Shown: positions 49,243 to 58,159, counted from the stretch's first letter. The stretch is 64,000 nucleotides of DNA from an uncultured Prevotellaceae bacterium (GCA_946415645.1 CAMKTJ010000001.1:1-64000); one strand, 5' to 3'. Translations and numbers: made by a program. Notes: generated by a model not told the origin, from the sequence alone.

Positions 49243-51153
49243 ATGAATAAGATGAATTCCATTTTCCACCATCTTTTTCCCTTCCTTTTGGGAGGGGTTA
49301 GGGGTAGGCTGCTATTAGCTTTGACCCTTGTCAGTACTTTCGTATGGGCTGTTCCCAGAGCAGAGTATCCACGTCCACAGTTCGAGCGTCAGGACTGGGT
49401 GAACCTGAATGGCGAATGGAGCTACGCCTTTGATTTCGTTGGCTCCGGAGTAGAGAAACGTATGTACGAGAGCAAGGGCTTCAATGGCAAGATTATCGTT
49501 CCCTTTGCCCCTGAGAGCAAACTCTCTGGCGTGGGTTATACTGATTTCATTAACAATATCTGGTACCATCGCCAGATTCAGATGCCTGCTGACTGGGCAG
49601 GACGTAATGTTATGCTCAACTTCCAGGCTGTTTATTACAACTCAGAGGTTTATGTGGATGGTAAGTTGGCTGGTCGTCACTTTGGTGGCAGCACAGGCTT
49701 TGCCGTTGATGTTACCCGTTTCCTGAAGGATGGTAAGGCACACAACTTGGTAGTGCATGCCTACAGCGATACCCGTACCCTGAAGCAGTCGGCAGGTAAG
49801 CAGAATGTCCGCTACAGCCAGTTCGAGTGTATGTACACCCGTACTACAGGTATCTGGCAGACTGTCTGGATGGAGCCCGTTGCTCCCAAGGGCCTAAAGA
49901 ATGCACAGGTCATCACGGATATCGACCAGAAGCAGGTCATCGTGCACCCCCACTTCTATGCTCAGGATGGTGGTACCGTTACTGTTACCCTGAAGGATGG
50001 CAAGAAGGTGGTAGCCAGCAAGACTGCCAATGCTACGGATGCCTCAACAATCATCCTGCCCGTCAAGGCTCCTAAGTTGTGGAGTCCTGAGAGTCCCTTC
50101 CTCTACGACCTTACCTACGAAGTAAAGGATGCTCAGGGTAATATTATAGATAAGGTATCTTCTTATATTGGCATGAGAAAATTCCATTGCGTAGGCAACA
50201 AGACATACCTCAATAATGAGCCCTTCTACCAGCGTCTGGTTCTCGACCAGGGGTTCTATCCTGATGGTATTTGGACGGCTCCCTCTGATGAGGCTCTCAA
50301 GCATGATATTGAGCTCTCTATGCAGGCAGGTTTCAATGGTGCCCGTCTGCACCAGAAGGTCTTCGAGGAGCGCTTCCACTATTGGGCAGACAAGTTGGGT
50401 TATATCACTTGGGGCGAGGCTCCCTCTTGGGGTATGAATGCCAATGACCCTGAGGTGGCTCGTAACTTCACGGCTGAGTGGACAGAGGAGATTGTTCGCG
50501 ACCGCAACCACCCCAGCATCGTTACCTGGACACCTATGAACGAGGAGTTTTGGCCCGACCGTGTTCAGTTCCCTCGCTTCGTAACTGATTTGTATAATCT
50601 GACTAAGCAGCTCGACCCCACTCGTCCCTTCCATGATGTCAGTGGTGGTGTGCATGTCAAGACGGATATCTACTCAACCCATAACTACGAGCAGAATCCT
50701 CAGCGTCTGCAGGAGCAGATTTACAAGGATGGTAAGTGGTTCCAGGTTCCTCACGGACCCATCGACCTGTATTGGACCAATGTCGGCTACAACCGTCCTA
50801 CTGATGTGAACCGCTACGAATACCCTCGCTATACAGAACCTACCATGCCTTACATCCTGGATGAGTTTGGTGGCATCAAGTGGGTGAAGGGTCAGGATAA
50901 GGCCACTGGCAACAGCAATGCCTCTTGGGGTTATGGCGAACCGCCTCATTCCTTGGAGGAGTTCTATGCCCGTCTGGAGGGACAGGTGGATGCCCTCATG
51001 AATATCTCTGAGAATGTATGGGGTTACTGCTATACCCAGCTTACCGACGTAGAGCAGGAGCAGAACGGTATCTATTTCTATGATCGTACCTCTAAGTTCG
51101 ATATGGCGAGAATAAAAGCTATCTTCTCGAAGAAGCCAGCCACAAGTAAGTGA
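49243..51153 (+). CDS. GH2 beta-glycosidase (beta-galactosidase/glucuronidase family)
   Basis: 636 residues. The signal peptide ('PFLLGGVRGRLLLALTLVSTFVWA') is partly coded by a family B repeat. A jelly-roll sugar-binding domain (about 45-205), an immunoglobulin-like domain (about 210-305) and a TIM barrel (about 310-630) follow. The acid/base is the second glutamate region of 'TWTPMNEEFWPDR' and the nucleophile is in 'YILDEFGGIKW'. Exact sugar not assigned; GH2 members without the C-terminal galactosidase domain act on many beta-glycosides. The stop codon TGA is the first three bases of a 53-bp inverted repeat. It precedes GH92 on the same strand. Confidence 0.92.
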   Translation: MNKMNSIFHHLFPFLLGGVRGRLLLALTLVSTFVWAVPRAEYPRPQFERQDWVNLNGEWSYAFDFVGSGVEKRMYESKGFNGKIIVPFAPESKLSGVGYTDFINNIWYHRQIQMPADWAGRNVMLNFQAVYYNSEVYVDGKLAGRHFGGSTGFAVDVTRFLKDGKAHNLVVHAYSDTRTLKQSAGKQNVRYSQFECMYTRTTGIWQTVWMEPVAPKGLKNAQVITDIDQKQVIVHPHFYAQDGGTVTVTLKDGKKVVASKTANATDASTIILPVKAPKLWSPESPFLYDLTYEVKDAQGNIIDKVSSYIGMRKFHCVGNKTYLNNEPFYQRLVLDQGFYPDGIWTAPSDEALKHDIELSMQAGFNGARLHQKVFEERFHYWADKLGYITWGEAPSWGMNANDPEVARNFTAEWTEEIVRDRNHPSIVTWTPMNEEFWPDRVQFPRFVTDLYNLTKQLDPTRPFHDVSGGVHVKTDIYSTHNYEQNPQRLQEQIYKDGKWFQVPHGPIDLYWTNVGYNRPTDVNRYEYPRYTEPTMPYILDEFGGIKWVKGQDKATGNSNASWGYGEPPHSLEEFYARLEGQVDALMNISENVWGYCYTQLTDVEQEQNGIYFYDRTSKFDMARIKAIFSKKPATSK

Positions 51154-51203
51154 AGAGTGAAGAAGGTTTAGCTCGACGGCCCGAAGGGGAAAGTCAATTT
51201 GCT
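51151..51203. repeat. 53-bp inverted repeat, right copy
   Basis: Exact inverse complement of 46489-46541. It starts at the GH2 stop codon. The pair brackets thioredoxin-like, GH51 and GH2. Confidence 0.95.
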
Positions 51204-51242
51204 TCCGCTTTGCTCGCTAACACTAACTAATAACTCCTTACC

Positions 51243-51350
51243 GGTTCTCCCTCCATTACGGGAGGGGCCGTGGGAGGGTCTAATAACTGTTTAATGAATA
51301 TAAAGAATAACTATTTTTCCCTCCCCTCGGGGAGGGTCAGGGTAGGGGTT
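51243..51350. repeat. two family B-type repeats before and inside the GH92 start
   Basis: TTCTCCCTCCATTACGGGAG followed by GGGCCGTGGGAGGGTC at 51245-51280, and CCCTCCCCTCGGGGAGGGTC followed by AGGGTAGGGGTT at 51319-51350. The second encodes part of the GH92 signal peptide. Confidence 0.7.
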
Positions 51351-53474
51351 GCTCTCTTATTTGTGGCTCTTGCCGCAAATGGGGCTGACCTTACCAAATA
51401 TTGTAACCCATTCCTTGGTACCGCTACATTGTGGACACCAGAGGATTTGGGCTATACCCGTACTGAGGTGAAGCGTGCCTGGGGAGCTGAGACTTTCCCT
51501 GGTGCTTCCGTTCCCAATGCTATGGTGCAATGTACACCCGTTACTATGTATCATAGTGGTAGCGGCTATCAGTACGAGGACCATCAGATCTATGGCTTTG
51601 CCCACTCCAGCAAAGGACATTGGGACCAGTTGCACATCCCCATGCTGCCTGTTACAGGACGGTTCTATCCCTATAACTACTGCTCGTGGTTCAGTCATGA
51701 GCAGGAAGAGGCACACCCTGGCTACTATAGTGTTTTCCTGCAACGATACAATGTAAAGGCTGAACTGACTACCACCTTGCGCTGTGCCTACCATAGATAT
51801 ACATTCCGTCCGCAGGACGAGAAGCGTCTTTTGGTGGATATCACCAAGAACAATGCTCATCCCCGTCGTTGGCGTATCGAGAAGGCTACGGCCGCAAATG
51901 CCTTCCAGGGCTTTCAGGACGGACACGGACGCATGTACTTCTATGCTACTGCCAATCTACCTGTCAAGGACGTTCAGCTGCTGACAGAGAAGAAGCAGAC
52001 CATTGCCGTGGTGGATTTCCAGAACAACAAGGGTGCCGAGCCTCTGGAGCTGAAGATAGGTTTCAGCTTTGTCAGCATAGAGAATGCCAAGGAGAACTTG
52101 GAGGCAGAACTGCCCGCTAACATTGGTTTTGCCGATGTCTACAAGGCTGCTGATGAGACTTGGGAGAAGATTTTCTCGCACATTCAGGTGGAGGGTGGTA
52201 CCGAGCGTCAGAAGGGCCTCCTCTACAGCACCCTCTATCGTGCCTTCCTATGGCCTGTGCTCCGTAGCGATGTCAATGGTGAGTATTTGGATGCCCGTAA
52301 TCAGGTGGTGAAGGGCGACTTCCGCTACTATACCGACCCCTCCTTCTGGGATACTTATCGCAACAAGTTGCAGCTCTTGGCTATGATAACGCCTGATGTG
52401 GCTTGCGATATCCTGAAGTCCTGCATCGACAGGGGCGAGAAGCATGGCGGCTATATGCCTACCTTCTTCCATGGCGACCATGCCAGCACGATGGTTAGCG
52501 GCATGTGGGGCAGAGGCATTCAGGACTTCCCCTTGGAGAGGGCTTATAAGTTGATGCTGAAGAACGCTACCGTTCCTGGCAGAGGTGGTCGTCCCTTCTT
52601 GGAGGAATACATCCAGCGTGGATGGATAGCTGAGAAGGATACTACCAATGTGCCTACCGAGGATGAGTACAAGGCAGCTGTTACCAAGACGCAGGAATAT
52701 GCCTATGACGACTATGCTGTGGCTCAGGTGGCCAAGGTTTTGGGCGACAAGAAGAACTACAAACTGCTCATGCAACGCTCTGGCAACTACAAGAACCTCT
52801 TCGACCCTTCCACAGGTTTCTGGCGAGGCCGAATAGAGAGTGGCGAGTGGATAAAGGACTTTGACCCCTACTATCCCTATTATGCCTATATGTATCGTGA
52901 GGCCAACGCTTGGCAGAGCCTCTTCTTTGCCCCTCATGACCCAGAGGGTATGGTAGCCCTCTATCCTAACAAAGCAGCTGTAGAGGCTAAGTTGGACAGC
53001 CTCTTTACAGAACCTTGGCGAGGCTACGAGGCTTGGAACATGACGGGCTTCATGGGTAACTATTGTCATGGCAACCAGCCCGACCATAGCGTTCCCTATA
53101 CCTATTATTTTATAGATAAGCAGGAGAAGACCCAGCATATCCTCAATGAGTTGATGGACAAGTACTATGATATGGGCGAGGATCATCTGGCTTATGCAGG
53201 AATGGACGATGCAGGCGAGACTTCCTCGTGGTATGTCCTGAATGCCATTGGCCTCTATACCTATTCGCCTGCCGACCCAGAGTACATCGTCACCGTTCCC
53301 CTCTTCCCCAAGGTCCGTTTCACGATGGGCGATGGCAGAAGCGTTACCATCCAGCGTCAGGGAAATGGCGAGAAGATAACCCGCATCCTTTGTGGCAACA
53401 AACCCCTCAAAGGTTGGTTTATCAACCACAACGATATGCTAAAAGCAGGTAATCTGACCATCATAACAGAATAA
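51294..53474 (+). CDS. GH92 alpha-mannosidase
   Basis: 726 residues from ATG 51294; the listed GTG start lies in repeat sequence. Calcium-dependent exo-alpha-mannosidases of this family trim N-glycans or mannans. The N-terminal beta-sandwich begins 'YCNPFLGTA' and has 'GAETFPGASVPNAMVQCTP' and 'YGFAHSSKGHWDQLHIPML'. The alpha/alpha barrel shows 'DPSFWDTYRNKLQLLAMI', 'HGDHASTMVSGMWGRGIQDF', 'MTGFMGNYCHGNQPDHSVPY' and 'HLAYAGMDDAGETSSWYVLNAIG', which includes the catalytic acids. Signal peptide partly repeat-coded ('FSLPSGRVRVGVALLFVALAA'). With GH2 and GH51 it forms a glycan-degrading block lacking SusC/SusD. A terminator follows. A 393-residue antisense ORF is a shadow. Confidence 0.94.
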   Translation: MNIKNNYFSLPSGRVRVGVALLFVALAANGADLTKYCNPFLGTATLWTPEDLGYTRTEVKRAWGAETFPGASVPNAMVQCTPVTMYHSGSGYQYEDHQIYGFAHSSKGHWDQLHIPMLPVTGRFYPYNYCSWFSHEQEEAHPGYYSVFLQRYNVKAELTTTLRCAYHRYTFRPQDEKRLLVDITKNNAHPRRWRIEKATAANAFQGFQDGHGRMYFYATANLPVKDVQLLTEKKQTIAVVDFQNNKGAEPLELKIGFSFVSIENAKENLEAELPANIGFADVYKAADETWEKIFSHIQVEGGTERQKGLLYSTLYRAFLWPVLRSDVNGEYLDARNQVVKGDFRYYTDPSFWDTYRNKLQLLAMITPDVACDILKSCIDRGEKHGGYMPTFFHGDHASTMVSGMWGRGIQDFPLERAYKLMLKNATVPGRGGRPFLEEYIQRGWIAEKDTTNVPTEDEYKAAVTKTQEYAYDDYAVAQVAKVLGDKKNYKLLMQRSGNYKNLFDPSTGFWRGRIESGEWIKDFDPYYPYYAYMYREANAWQSLFFAPHDPEGMVALYPNKAAVEAKLDSLFTEPWRGYEAWNMTGFMGNYCHGNQPDHSVPYTYYFIDKQEKTQHILNELMDKYYDMGEDHLAYAGMDDAGETSSWYVLNAIGLYTYSPADPEYIVTVPLFPKVRFTMGDGRSVTIQRQGNGEKITRILCGNKPLKGWFINHNDMLKAGNLTIITE

Positions 53475-53501
53475 AACAATCTTTCTAATAAGCCTAAAGA
53501 G

Positions 53502-53535
53502 ATGTGTCTGACGCTATTGTCAGGCACATTTTTTT
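53502..53535 (+). terminator. rho-independent terminator after GH92
   Basis: ATGTGTCTGAC-GCTATT-GTCAGGCACAT with one G-T pair, then seven T. Confidence 0.85.
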
Positions 53536-53608
53536 GTCCTCACACTTTCCGTCAAAGAAAAATCATTACATCGCACAGAGGGCACACAAGCCCCCGCAAT
53601 TTCCTATA

Positions 53609-53940
53609 CGAGGGAAAATTTACTGCCTCACTAGGGAATTTTTGCGCCATAGTATAGTAGCAAGTGTTACTATTAATACCAGCAAAACGGCGTATTTTAC
53701 GACCACTCAAAGCTTTTCGAAAAATCAGGACACTATAACGTCGCTTTTCACAGTTTCACAGTTTCACAGTTTATTTTTTAAGCCCCAACCCGAGGAAAAC
53801 ATGCGTGCCAAATGTTAATATATGTTTATATATATTAATATATATTTATAATTATATAGATATAATAAGGTATATCTATCTCTCTTCCGAGGGGTACCCC
53901 CTTTAAATTTTAACTGTGAAACTGTGAAACTGTGAAAACG
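53609..53940 (+). repeat. dispersed intergenic element H, copy 2
   Basis: Same order of parts as copy 1: CGAGGGAAAATTT, CACTAGGGAATTTTTGCGCC, GTTACTATTAATA, CGGCGTATTTTAC, three CACAGTTT units, AACCCGAGGAAAAC, an AT-rich run, CTCTTCCGAGGGGTACCCCC and AACTGTGAAACTGTGAAACTG. The end repeats form a perfect inverted repeat of about 26 bp. This copy has about 55 extra bases of TATATATTAATATAT-type sequence. It fills the 590-base gap between GH92 and the next gene; nothing else is seen there besides the promoter at 54012. Confidence 0.88.
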
Positions 53941-54011
53941 CCCCTTGGCTACAATGTAAGGCATTTTTGTTTTTTTAAGAATAGCCTTGCCGTATTTCTA
54001 AGAATAATCTC

Positions 54012-54019
54012 TATCTTTG
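54012..54019 (+). promoter_or_regulatory. -7 element of the hydrolase/DUF4419/TraB operon
   Basis: TATCTTTG, 47 bases before ATG 54067. Confidence 0.65.
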
Positions 54020-54066
54020 CATCCAACGAACTTAAAAACTACACACACACTAACAACAAAAACAAA

Positions 54067-55314
54067 ATGAAGAAGACTCTTCTTTTTGCATTGCTTGCAG
54101 CCATCGCGATGACTAGCTGGGCACAGGTTAATCCTACTTCTGCCTTGGTTGGCTCGTGGTCGGGCAAACTTGAAGGAGGACCTATGACTCTGACAATAGT
54201 ATTTAATCTGGAGCAGGCCGATGGTTACGTAAAGGTCACAATGGACTGCCCCGACCATGCCGTACAGGGCCTTTCCGCCAAGAAGGAATGTCTGACGGAC
54301 GACTCGCTGGCTGTGAAGATTGAATCCCTGGGCATCACTTATTGCGCCCGGCTGAAGGATGGCAAGCTCGACGGTACTTTCTCGCAGAGGGGCTCCACGG
54401 CTCCCCTTGTGCTGGAAGAACTAAAGCGTCCACAGCATCCGCAACCACCCTATCCCTACACGACAGAAGAAGTCTCGTTCCGAAACGAAAGGGACAGCGC
54501 AACATTGGCCGGAACATTGTGCTGGCCTGTTGGCTATAACCCGAAGGCGAAGAAAAAGCCCGCTGTTGTGCTGTTCATCTCTGGTAGTGGGCAGGAGAAC
54601 CGTGACGAGGAAATCTACGACCACAAGCCATTCCTCGTTATCGCCGACTATCTGGCCCGTCAGGGCATTGCCTCACTTCGCTACGACGACCGCGCTTTTG
54701 GTGCCTCCAAAGGAGGAGATTTACGGAATGCCACATCCGAGGACTTCGCAAGAGATGCCGCAGCCGGACTCGAATATCTGCGCAGCAGGAAGGCTTTCGG
54801 GAAAGTCGGCGTGATTGGACACAGCGAAGGCGGCCTTATCGGCTTCATACTCGGAGCACAAGGACTGACCGACTTCCTCGTCTCTTTGGCAGGACCGGGT
54901 GTGAAGGGCGACACACTCTCTGCTTCTCAACAGAATCGTGCATTGGAACTTATGGGTATGCCTGCCAATGTAACAGCAGAGAAAGTCCGTCAAAATGAAA
55001 TGATTCAAAAGAGACCTTGGCTAAGGTGGTTCATCGACTATGACCCGTCCGAGAACATCAGCAAGACCAAATGTCCCGTCTTTGCCCTCAATGGCGACCT
55101 CGACTGGCAGGTTATCTCCTCGTTGAACCTGCCTGGCATCGAACGGAATTTGCTGAAGTCGAAGAAAAACCGTATCAAGGAATATCCCGGGCTCAACCAC
55201 CTTTTCCAGCATTGCACCACAGGTGCCACCAATGAATATCGCCAAATAGAGGAAACCATCTCGCCCGAAGTCCTCAGCGACATCGCAGAGTGGATTAATG
55301 GCTTAAAAAAGTGA
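54067..55314 (+). CDS. secreted alpha/beta hydrolase (probable esterase/acyl hydrolase)
   Basis: 415 residues from ATG 54067; the listed ORF start lies upstream of the promoter. Signal peptide 'KKTLLFALLAAIAMTSWAQ', beta-rich N-terminal domain (about 22-120), then an alpha/beta hydrolase. The catalytic serine is in 'VIGHSEGGLIGF', the acid probably in 'LNGDLDWQV' and the histidine in 'GLNHLFQHC'. This is the intact paralogue of the gene at 45169. It starts a group with DUF4419 (16 bases on) and TraB/GumN-like genes. Substrate unknown; the family is often annotated as acyl-CoA thioester hydrolase/BAAT-like or peptidase. Confidence 0.88.
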   Translation: MKKTLLFALLAAIAMTSWAQVNPTSALVGSWSGKLEGGPMTLTIVFNLEQADGYVKVTMDCPDHAVQGLSAKKECLTDDSLAVKIESLGITYCARLKDGKLDGTFSQRGSTAPLVLEELKRPQHPQPPYPYTTEEVSFRNERDSATLAGTLCWPVGYNPKAKKKPAVVLFISGSGQENRDEEIYDHKPFLVIADYLARQGIASLRYDDRAFGASKGGDLRNATSEDFARDAAAGLEYLRSRKAFGKVGVIGHSEGGLIGFILGAQGLTDFLVSLAGPGVKGDTLSASQQNRALELMGMPANVTAEKVRQNEMIQKRPWLRWFIDYDPSENISKTKCPVFALNGDLDWQVISSLNLPGIERNLLKSKKNRIKEYPGLNHLFQHCTTGATNEYRQIEETISPEVLSDIAEWINGLKK

Positions 55315-55330
55315 TTTAATGAAGAATAGT

Positions 55331-56734
55331 ATGAAGAGAAACATCCTTATCGCATTGTTTGCAGCCATCGCAATGATGGGACAGGCACAGGATACTATTA
55401 ACAAGAATGTACTTGGTCGTACAAAGAACAGCATCACCTTTGTGGTAGACAAGCATTTGGAGCCAATAGAGGATAAGTATCCCAGTATCTATGATGGTGA
55501 AAAAATAGCCCATTATTGGGTATCTGGGGAGAATATCTCAATGGACTATCATAACATTCTGGCTATTAGCTTTGCCAACAAGAAGAGTATGAATTATATG
55601 GGGAAGGATGCCTTCTACCAAAGTATCAAGCACGCATACGAGAAACATAAAGGCTTGGTGCTGTCACCTGACATGATATGGCTGGCCATCAGTCAAGGCT
55701 TTGCCCGATACGTGAATGCGCACCCCGAGGAGATGCGCCACCAGCTTGCGAACCATGAGGGAAAGTTGGATCTGGTGATATATTCGGACGGCAATACCGA
55801 TTGGCCTCAGTTGGTAAACAACTTTGCTGCAGAGATTGCCAAATATACCAAGAATGATGTTGCACAGACCCTAACGGCCGACTTCACGACAACCACGGCA
55901 GCAGAACGCATAGCATCGCAGATTACGCTGATGGAGAGTGTGAAGACATACTTCCAGTATAAAGAATATTATGGAGCCTGCGGTATCCCCCACATTACGC
56001 TGAGGGGAACGCCCGAGGACTGGCAGAAGGTGCTGGACAAGACCCTTAAACTGGGTGTGGGCAAATTAGCAAAATGGACAAATAGCCTGGAGCCGATACT
56101 GACGGAATTCATCCTTACCGCCAAGGGACAACCCAATGTTAAGTTCTGGAAAGACATTGTAAAGAAGCGGTCCGTTTATGAACTGGAAGGCGGTGGCTGC
56201 AGCTTTAAGACACCAACCAAACTGGATGGGTGGTTCTTGAAGCTATTCCCAGATGAGAACGGCAAGACACTTGATAATATCTATCATACACAAGATATGC
56301 CTGCCGAATATGTGCGTGTAGGATTTAAGCGCTGCGGTATAGACCCTACAACAGGTGATATTAAGGAAGAGACAGATATGGAACTCTGGGCAGGTTTCGT
56401 TGGAGCCATAGAGGATACCGTCAAGAATACCATAATCCCTAAGATTGGATGGCTGGTACGCAAGGCTGAGAGTGATCAGGATGTCTTTAACAAACTTAGT
56501 GCTGCCAATGAGAACGGTATGATAGACCTTCGTGTACAGCAAGTGCCCCAGGCTCTCAGCTGGATTAAGCATATAAAGAGCCTGAAGTTGGAATTCACGA
56601 CAGAAGATGTTGAGTTGCCCGAATGGATGGATAAAATAACCATAGACAAATTCAGCATCTGCGGCAAAATATCGGAGGAAAAGAAAGAAGCTATAAAGAA
56701 GCGCTTCCCCCAAGTAGAATTCACGAAGTGGTGA
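55331..56734 (+). CDS. DUF4419 protein, secreted
   Basis: 467 residues from ATG 55331; the ATG at 55319 adds four residues. I choose the inner one because the signal peptide 'KRNILIALFAAIAMMGQAQ' then aligns with those of both neighbours. The body is DUF4419: 'DMIWLAISQGFARYVNAHPEE', 'WPQLVNNFAAEIAKYT', 'YGACGIPHITLRGTPEDWQKVL', 'VYELEGGGCSFKTPTKLDGW' and 'DMELWAGFVGA'. The family occurs in bacteria and fungi with no known activity. It lies between the hydrolase and TraB-like genes in a likely operon. Confidence 0.9.
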   Translation: MKRNILIALFAAIAMMGQAQDTINKNVLGRTKNSITFVVDKHLEPIEDKYPSIYDGEKIAHYWVSGENISMDYHNILAISFANKKSMNYMGKDAFYQSIKHAYEKHKGLVLSPDMIWLAISQGFARYVNAHPEEMRHQLANHEGKLDLVIYSDGNTDWPQLVNNFAAEIAKYTKNDVAQTLTADFTTTTAAERIASQITLMESVKTYFQYKEYYGACGIPHITLRGTPEDWQKVLDKTLKLGVGKLAKWTNSLEPILTEFILTAKGQPNVKFWKDIVKKRSVYELEGGGCSFKTPTKLDGWFLKLFPDENGKTLDNIYHTQDMPAEYVRVGFKRCGIDPTTGDIKEETDMELWAGFVGAIEDTVKNTIIPKIGWLVRKAESDQDVFNKLSAANENGMIDLRVQQVPQALSWIKHIKSLKLEFTTEDVELPEWMDKITIDKFSICGKISEEKKEAIKKRFPQVEFTKW

Positions 56735-56752
56735 AAAATAACTCAAAGAACT

Positions 56753-57772
56753 ATGAAAAGAAACATCCTTATTGCATTGCTGGCACTCGTGAATCTGACG
56801 TGTTGGGCACAAGAGAAATCCAAGGTAAATCCCGGTTGGCTATGGGAAATCAGTGGTAATGGGCTTGCCCAGAAATCTTATCTGTTTGGTACTTGTCATG
56901 GAGAAGGACACAATTTTACCAATGAAGAGATTTATGGCAGCATCTATGGCCTTGCTGACGCTGTGAATCAGGCGGAAACTCTTTTCCTTGAAGTTTCTGA
57001 CAACCAGAAACTGAAGGCCGAATTAAACAAGGAAGATATGGAGAAATTCAAGGAGATGATGGATAAACTCAAGAACCCTGGGCCTGAGTCCATGATGCCA
57101 GAAGGGGTGTATTACAAACCTTTCTTCGACAGTCTATCCCACTTTAATGAATTTCATTCGTTTATGACATACAAGATGAAGGATCCTGAATATTGGAAGA
57201 AAAATCCAAGCTACTGGAGTATGCGATTGAGCTTATATTTTTTTACAATGCCAAGAAAAAACGTCAGGACGGTTGATGGCGCCATGCGAGAAGAGTTTCT
57301 GAAAAGAGGAAAAGAGGTGGGAGGTCTTGAATCTAGTGCTTTTGGATTTTCTAAAGTATTGTCAAAGTACATGAATACATCCAGCCTGGATACAATGTCT
57401 ATGAAGAATCAGGTGAATCTTGTTTATGCTTTTTCAAAAATCTGCAACAACGACAGCCTGTTTCAAGGCAATACATCATATAAAAACTATCTTGTCAATG
57501 ATACTTGTTATTTCAGCAGGTGTTTACAGGAAGGGCAGAATGAAATGAAGAAAAAGATAGGAGATCAAACATATAAGGCCCTTGAAGAATCGAGAGAATA
57601 CGAAAACCAGCATCTTCTGAAGGAAAGAAACGAGGCATGGATTCCTATTATCCGAGAAAACATTGCCCAGCGTCCCTGCCTGATAGCCGTCGGTTGCAAA
57701 CATCTGATGGGCGACATTGGCTTAATAGCGATGCTTCGCAGAAAAGGCTATACCGTAACGCCAGTGTTCTAA
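56753..57772 (+). CDS. TraB/GumN-family protein, secreted
   Basis: 339 residues, signal peptide 'KRNILIALLALVNLTCWAQ'. The TraB/GumN fold, related to Tiki metalloproteases, is marked by 'SYLFGTCHGEGHNF' (GTxH-like motif), 'AVNQAETLFLEVSDN', 'RTVDGAMREEFLKRGKEVGGLES' and a final 'ALIAVGCKHLMGDIGLIAMLRRKGYTV'-like sequence. Whether it is a protease is unproven in bacteria. It ends the hydrolase-DUF4419-TraB group; its stop codon overlaps the first base of a terminator stem. Confidence 0.88.
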   Translation: MKRNILIALLALVNLTCWAQEKSKVNPGWLWEISGNGLAQKSYLFGTCHGEGHNFTNEEIYGSIYGLADAVNQAETLFLEVSDNQKLKAELNKEDMEKFKEMMDKLKNPGPESMMPEGVYYKPFFDSLSHFNEFHSFMTYKMKDPEYWKKNPSYWSMRLSLYFFTMPRKNVRTVDGAMREEFLKRGKEVGGLESSAFGFSKVLSKYMNTSSLDTMSMKNQVNLVYAFSKICNNDSLFQGNTSYKNYLVNDTCYFSRCLQEGQNEMKKKIGDQTYKALEESREYENQHLLKERNEAWIPIIRENIAQRPCLIAVGCKHLMGDIGLIAMLRRKGYTVTPVF

Positions 57773-57797
57773 GTCTCCTCTCAATGGAGACTTTTTT
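57772..57797 (+). terminator. rho-independent terminator after the TraB-like gene
   Basis: AGTCTCC-TCTCAAT-GGAGACT followed by six T; the stem begins at the last base of the stop codon. Confidence 0.85.
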
Positions 57798-57875
57798 GTG
57801 CCATAAATTCTTTTCCCTAAGGATAAAACATTCCTATACGCGATAAAAAGATATGAAACTCTAAGGGAAAAACTA

Positions 57876-57955
57876 TTTTCAAGCTTTGAAAATTTATAAC
57901 CAAGCCTTGAAAATAAATAACCAAACCATGAAAATATATTTTCAAGCCTTGAAAA
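57876..57955. repeat. array of four 17-bp dyads at 21-bp period
   Basis: Units TTTTCAAGCTTTGAAAA, TAACCAAGCCTTGAAAA, TAACCAAACCATGAAAA and TTTTCAAGCCTTGAAAA, separated by exactly four bases (TTTA, TAAA, TATA). The outer two are near-perfect palindromes. The array lies 104 bases after the TraB-like stop. Nearby, CTCCTTAGG...CCCTAAGGGAG (about 57983-58020) forms another hairpin. The rest of the 416-base gap is AT-rich. Confidence 0.85.
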
Positions 57956-58159
57956 TAGTTTTGTTAGGCGTATTAAACTCTTTTCTCCTTAGGATTCCCA
58001 TGTTTTGTCCCTAAGGGAGAAAAGGTTTCTGACGAGAAGAGGAAAAGGAACTAATTTAGAACCTCCCCAAAGTACGCTAAATAATTGCATTGTCTCCTAA
58101 TCGCTTCAAATATTTAAATAAAATTAGCAATCAGGGAGACGGGATATTATTCTTTGTTA

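Noticed and set aside
52248-53429. 393-codon antisense ORF inside the GH92 gene
   Set aside because: Lies wholly opposite a clear GH92 domain, has no recognisable motif or promoter, and G/C-biased third positions readily give such shadow frames.
47061-53474. A full polysaccharide utilisation locus
   Set aside because: GH51, GH2 and GH92 are adjacent but there is no SusC/SusD pair or hybrid two-component regulator in the window.
53932-54066. Upstream start of the 54067 hydrolase ORF
   Set aside because: The extra 45 residues run through element H and the -7 box; a good signal peptide starts at ATG 54067.
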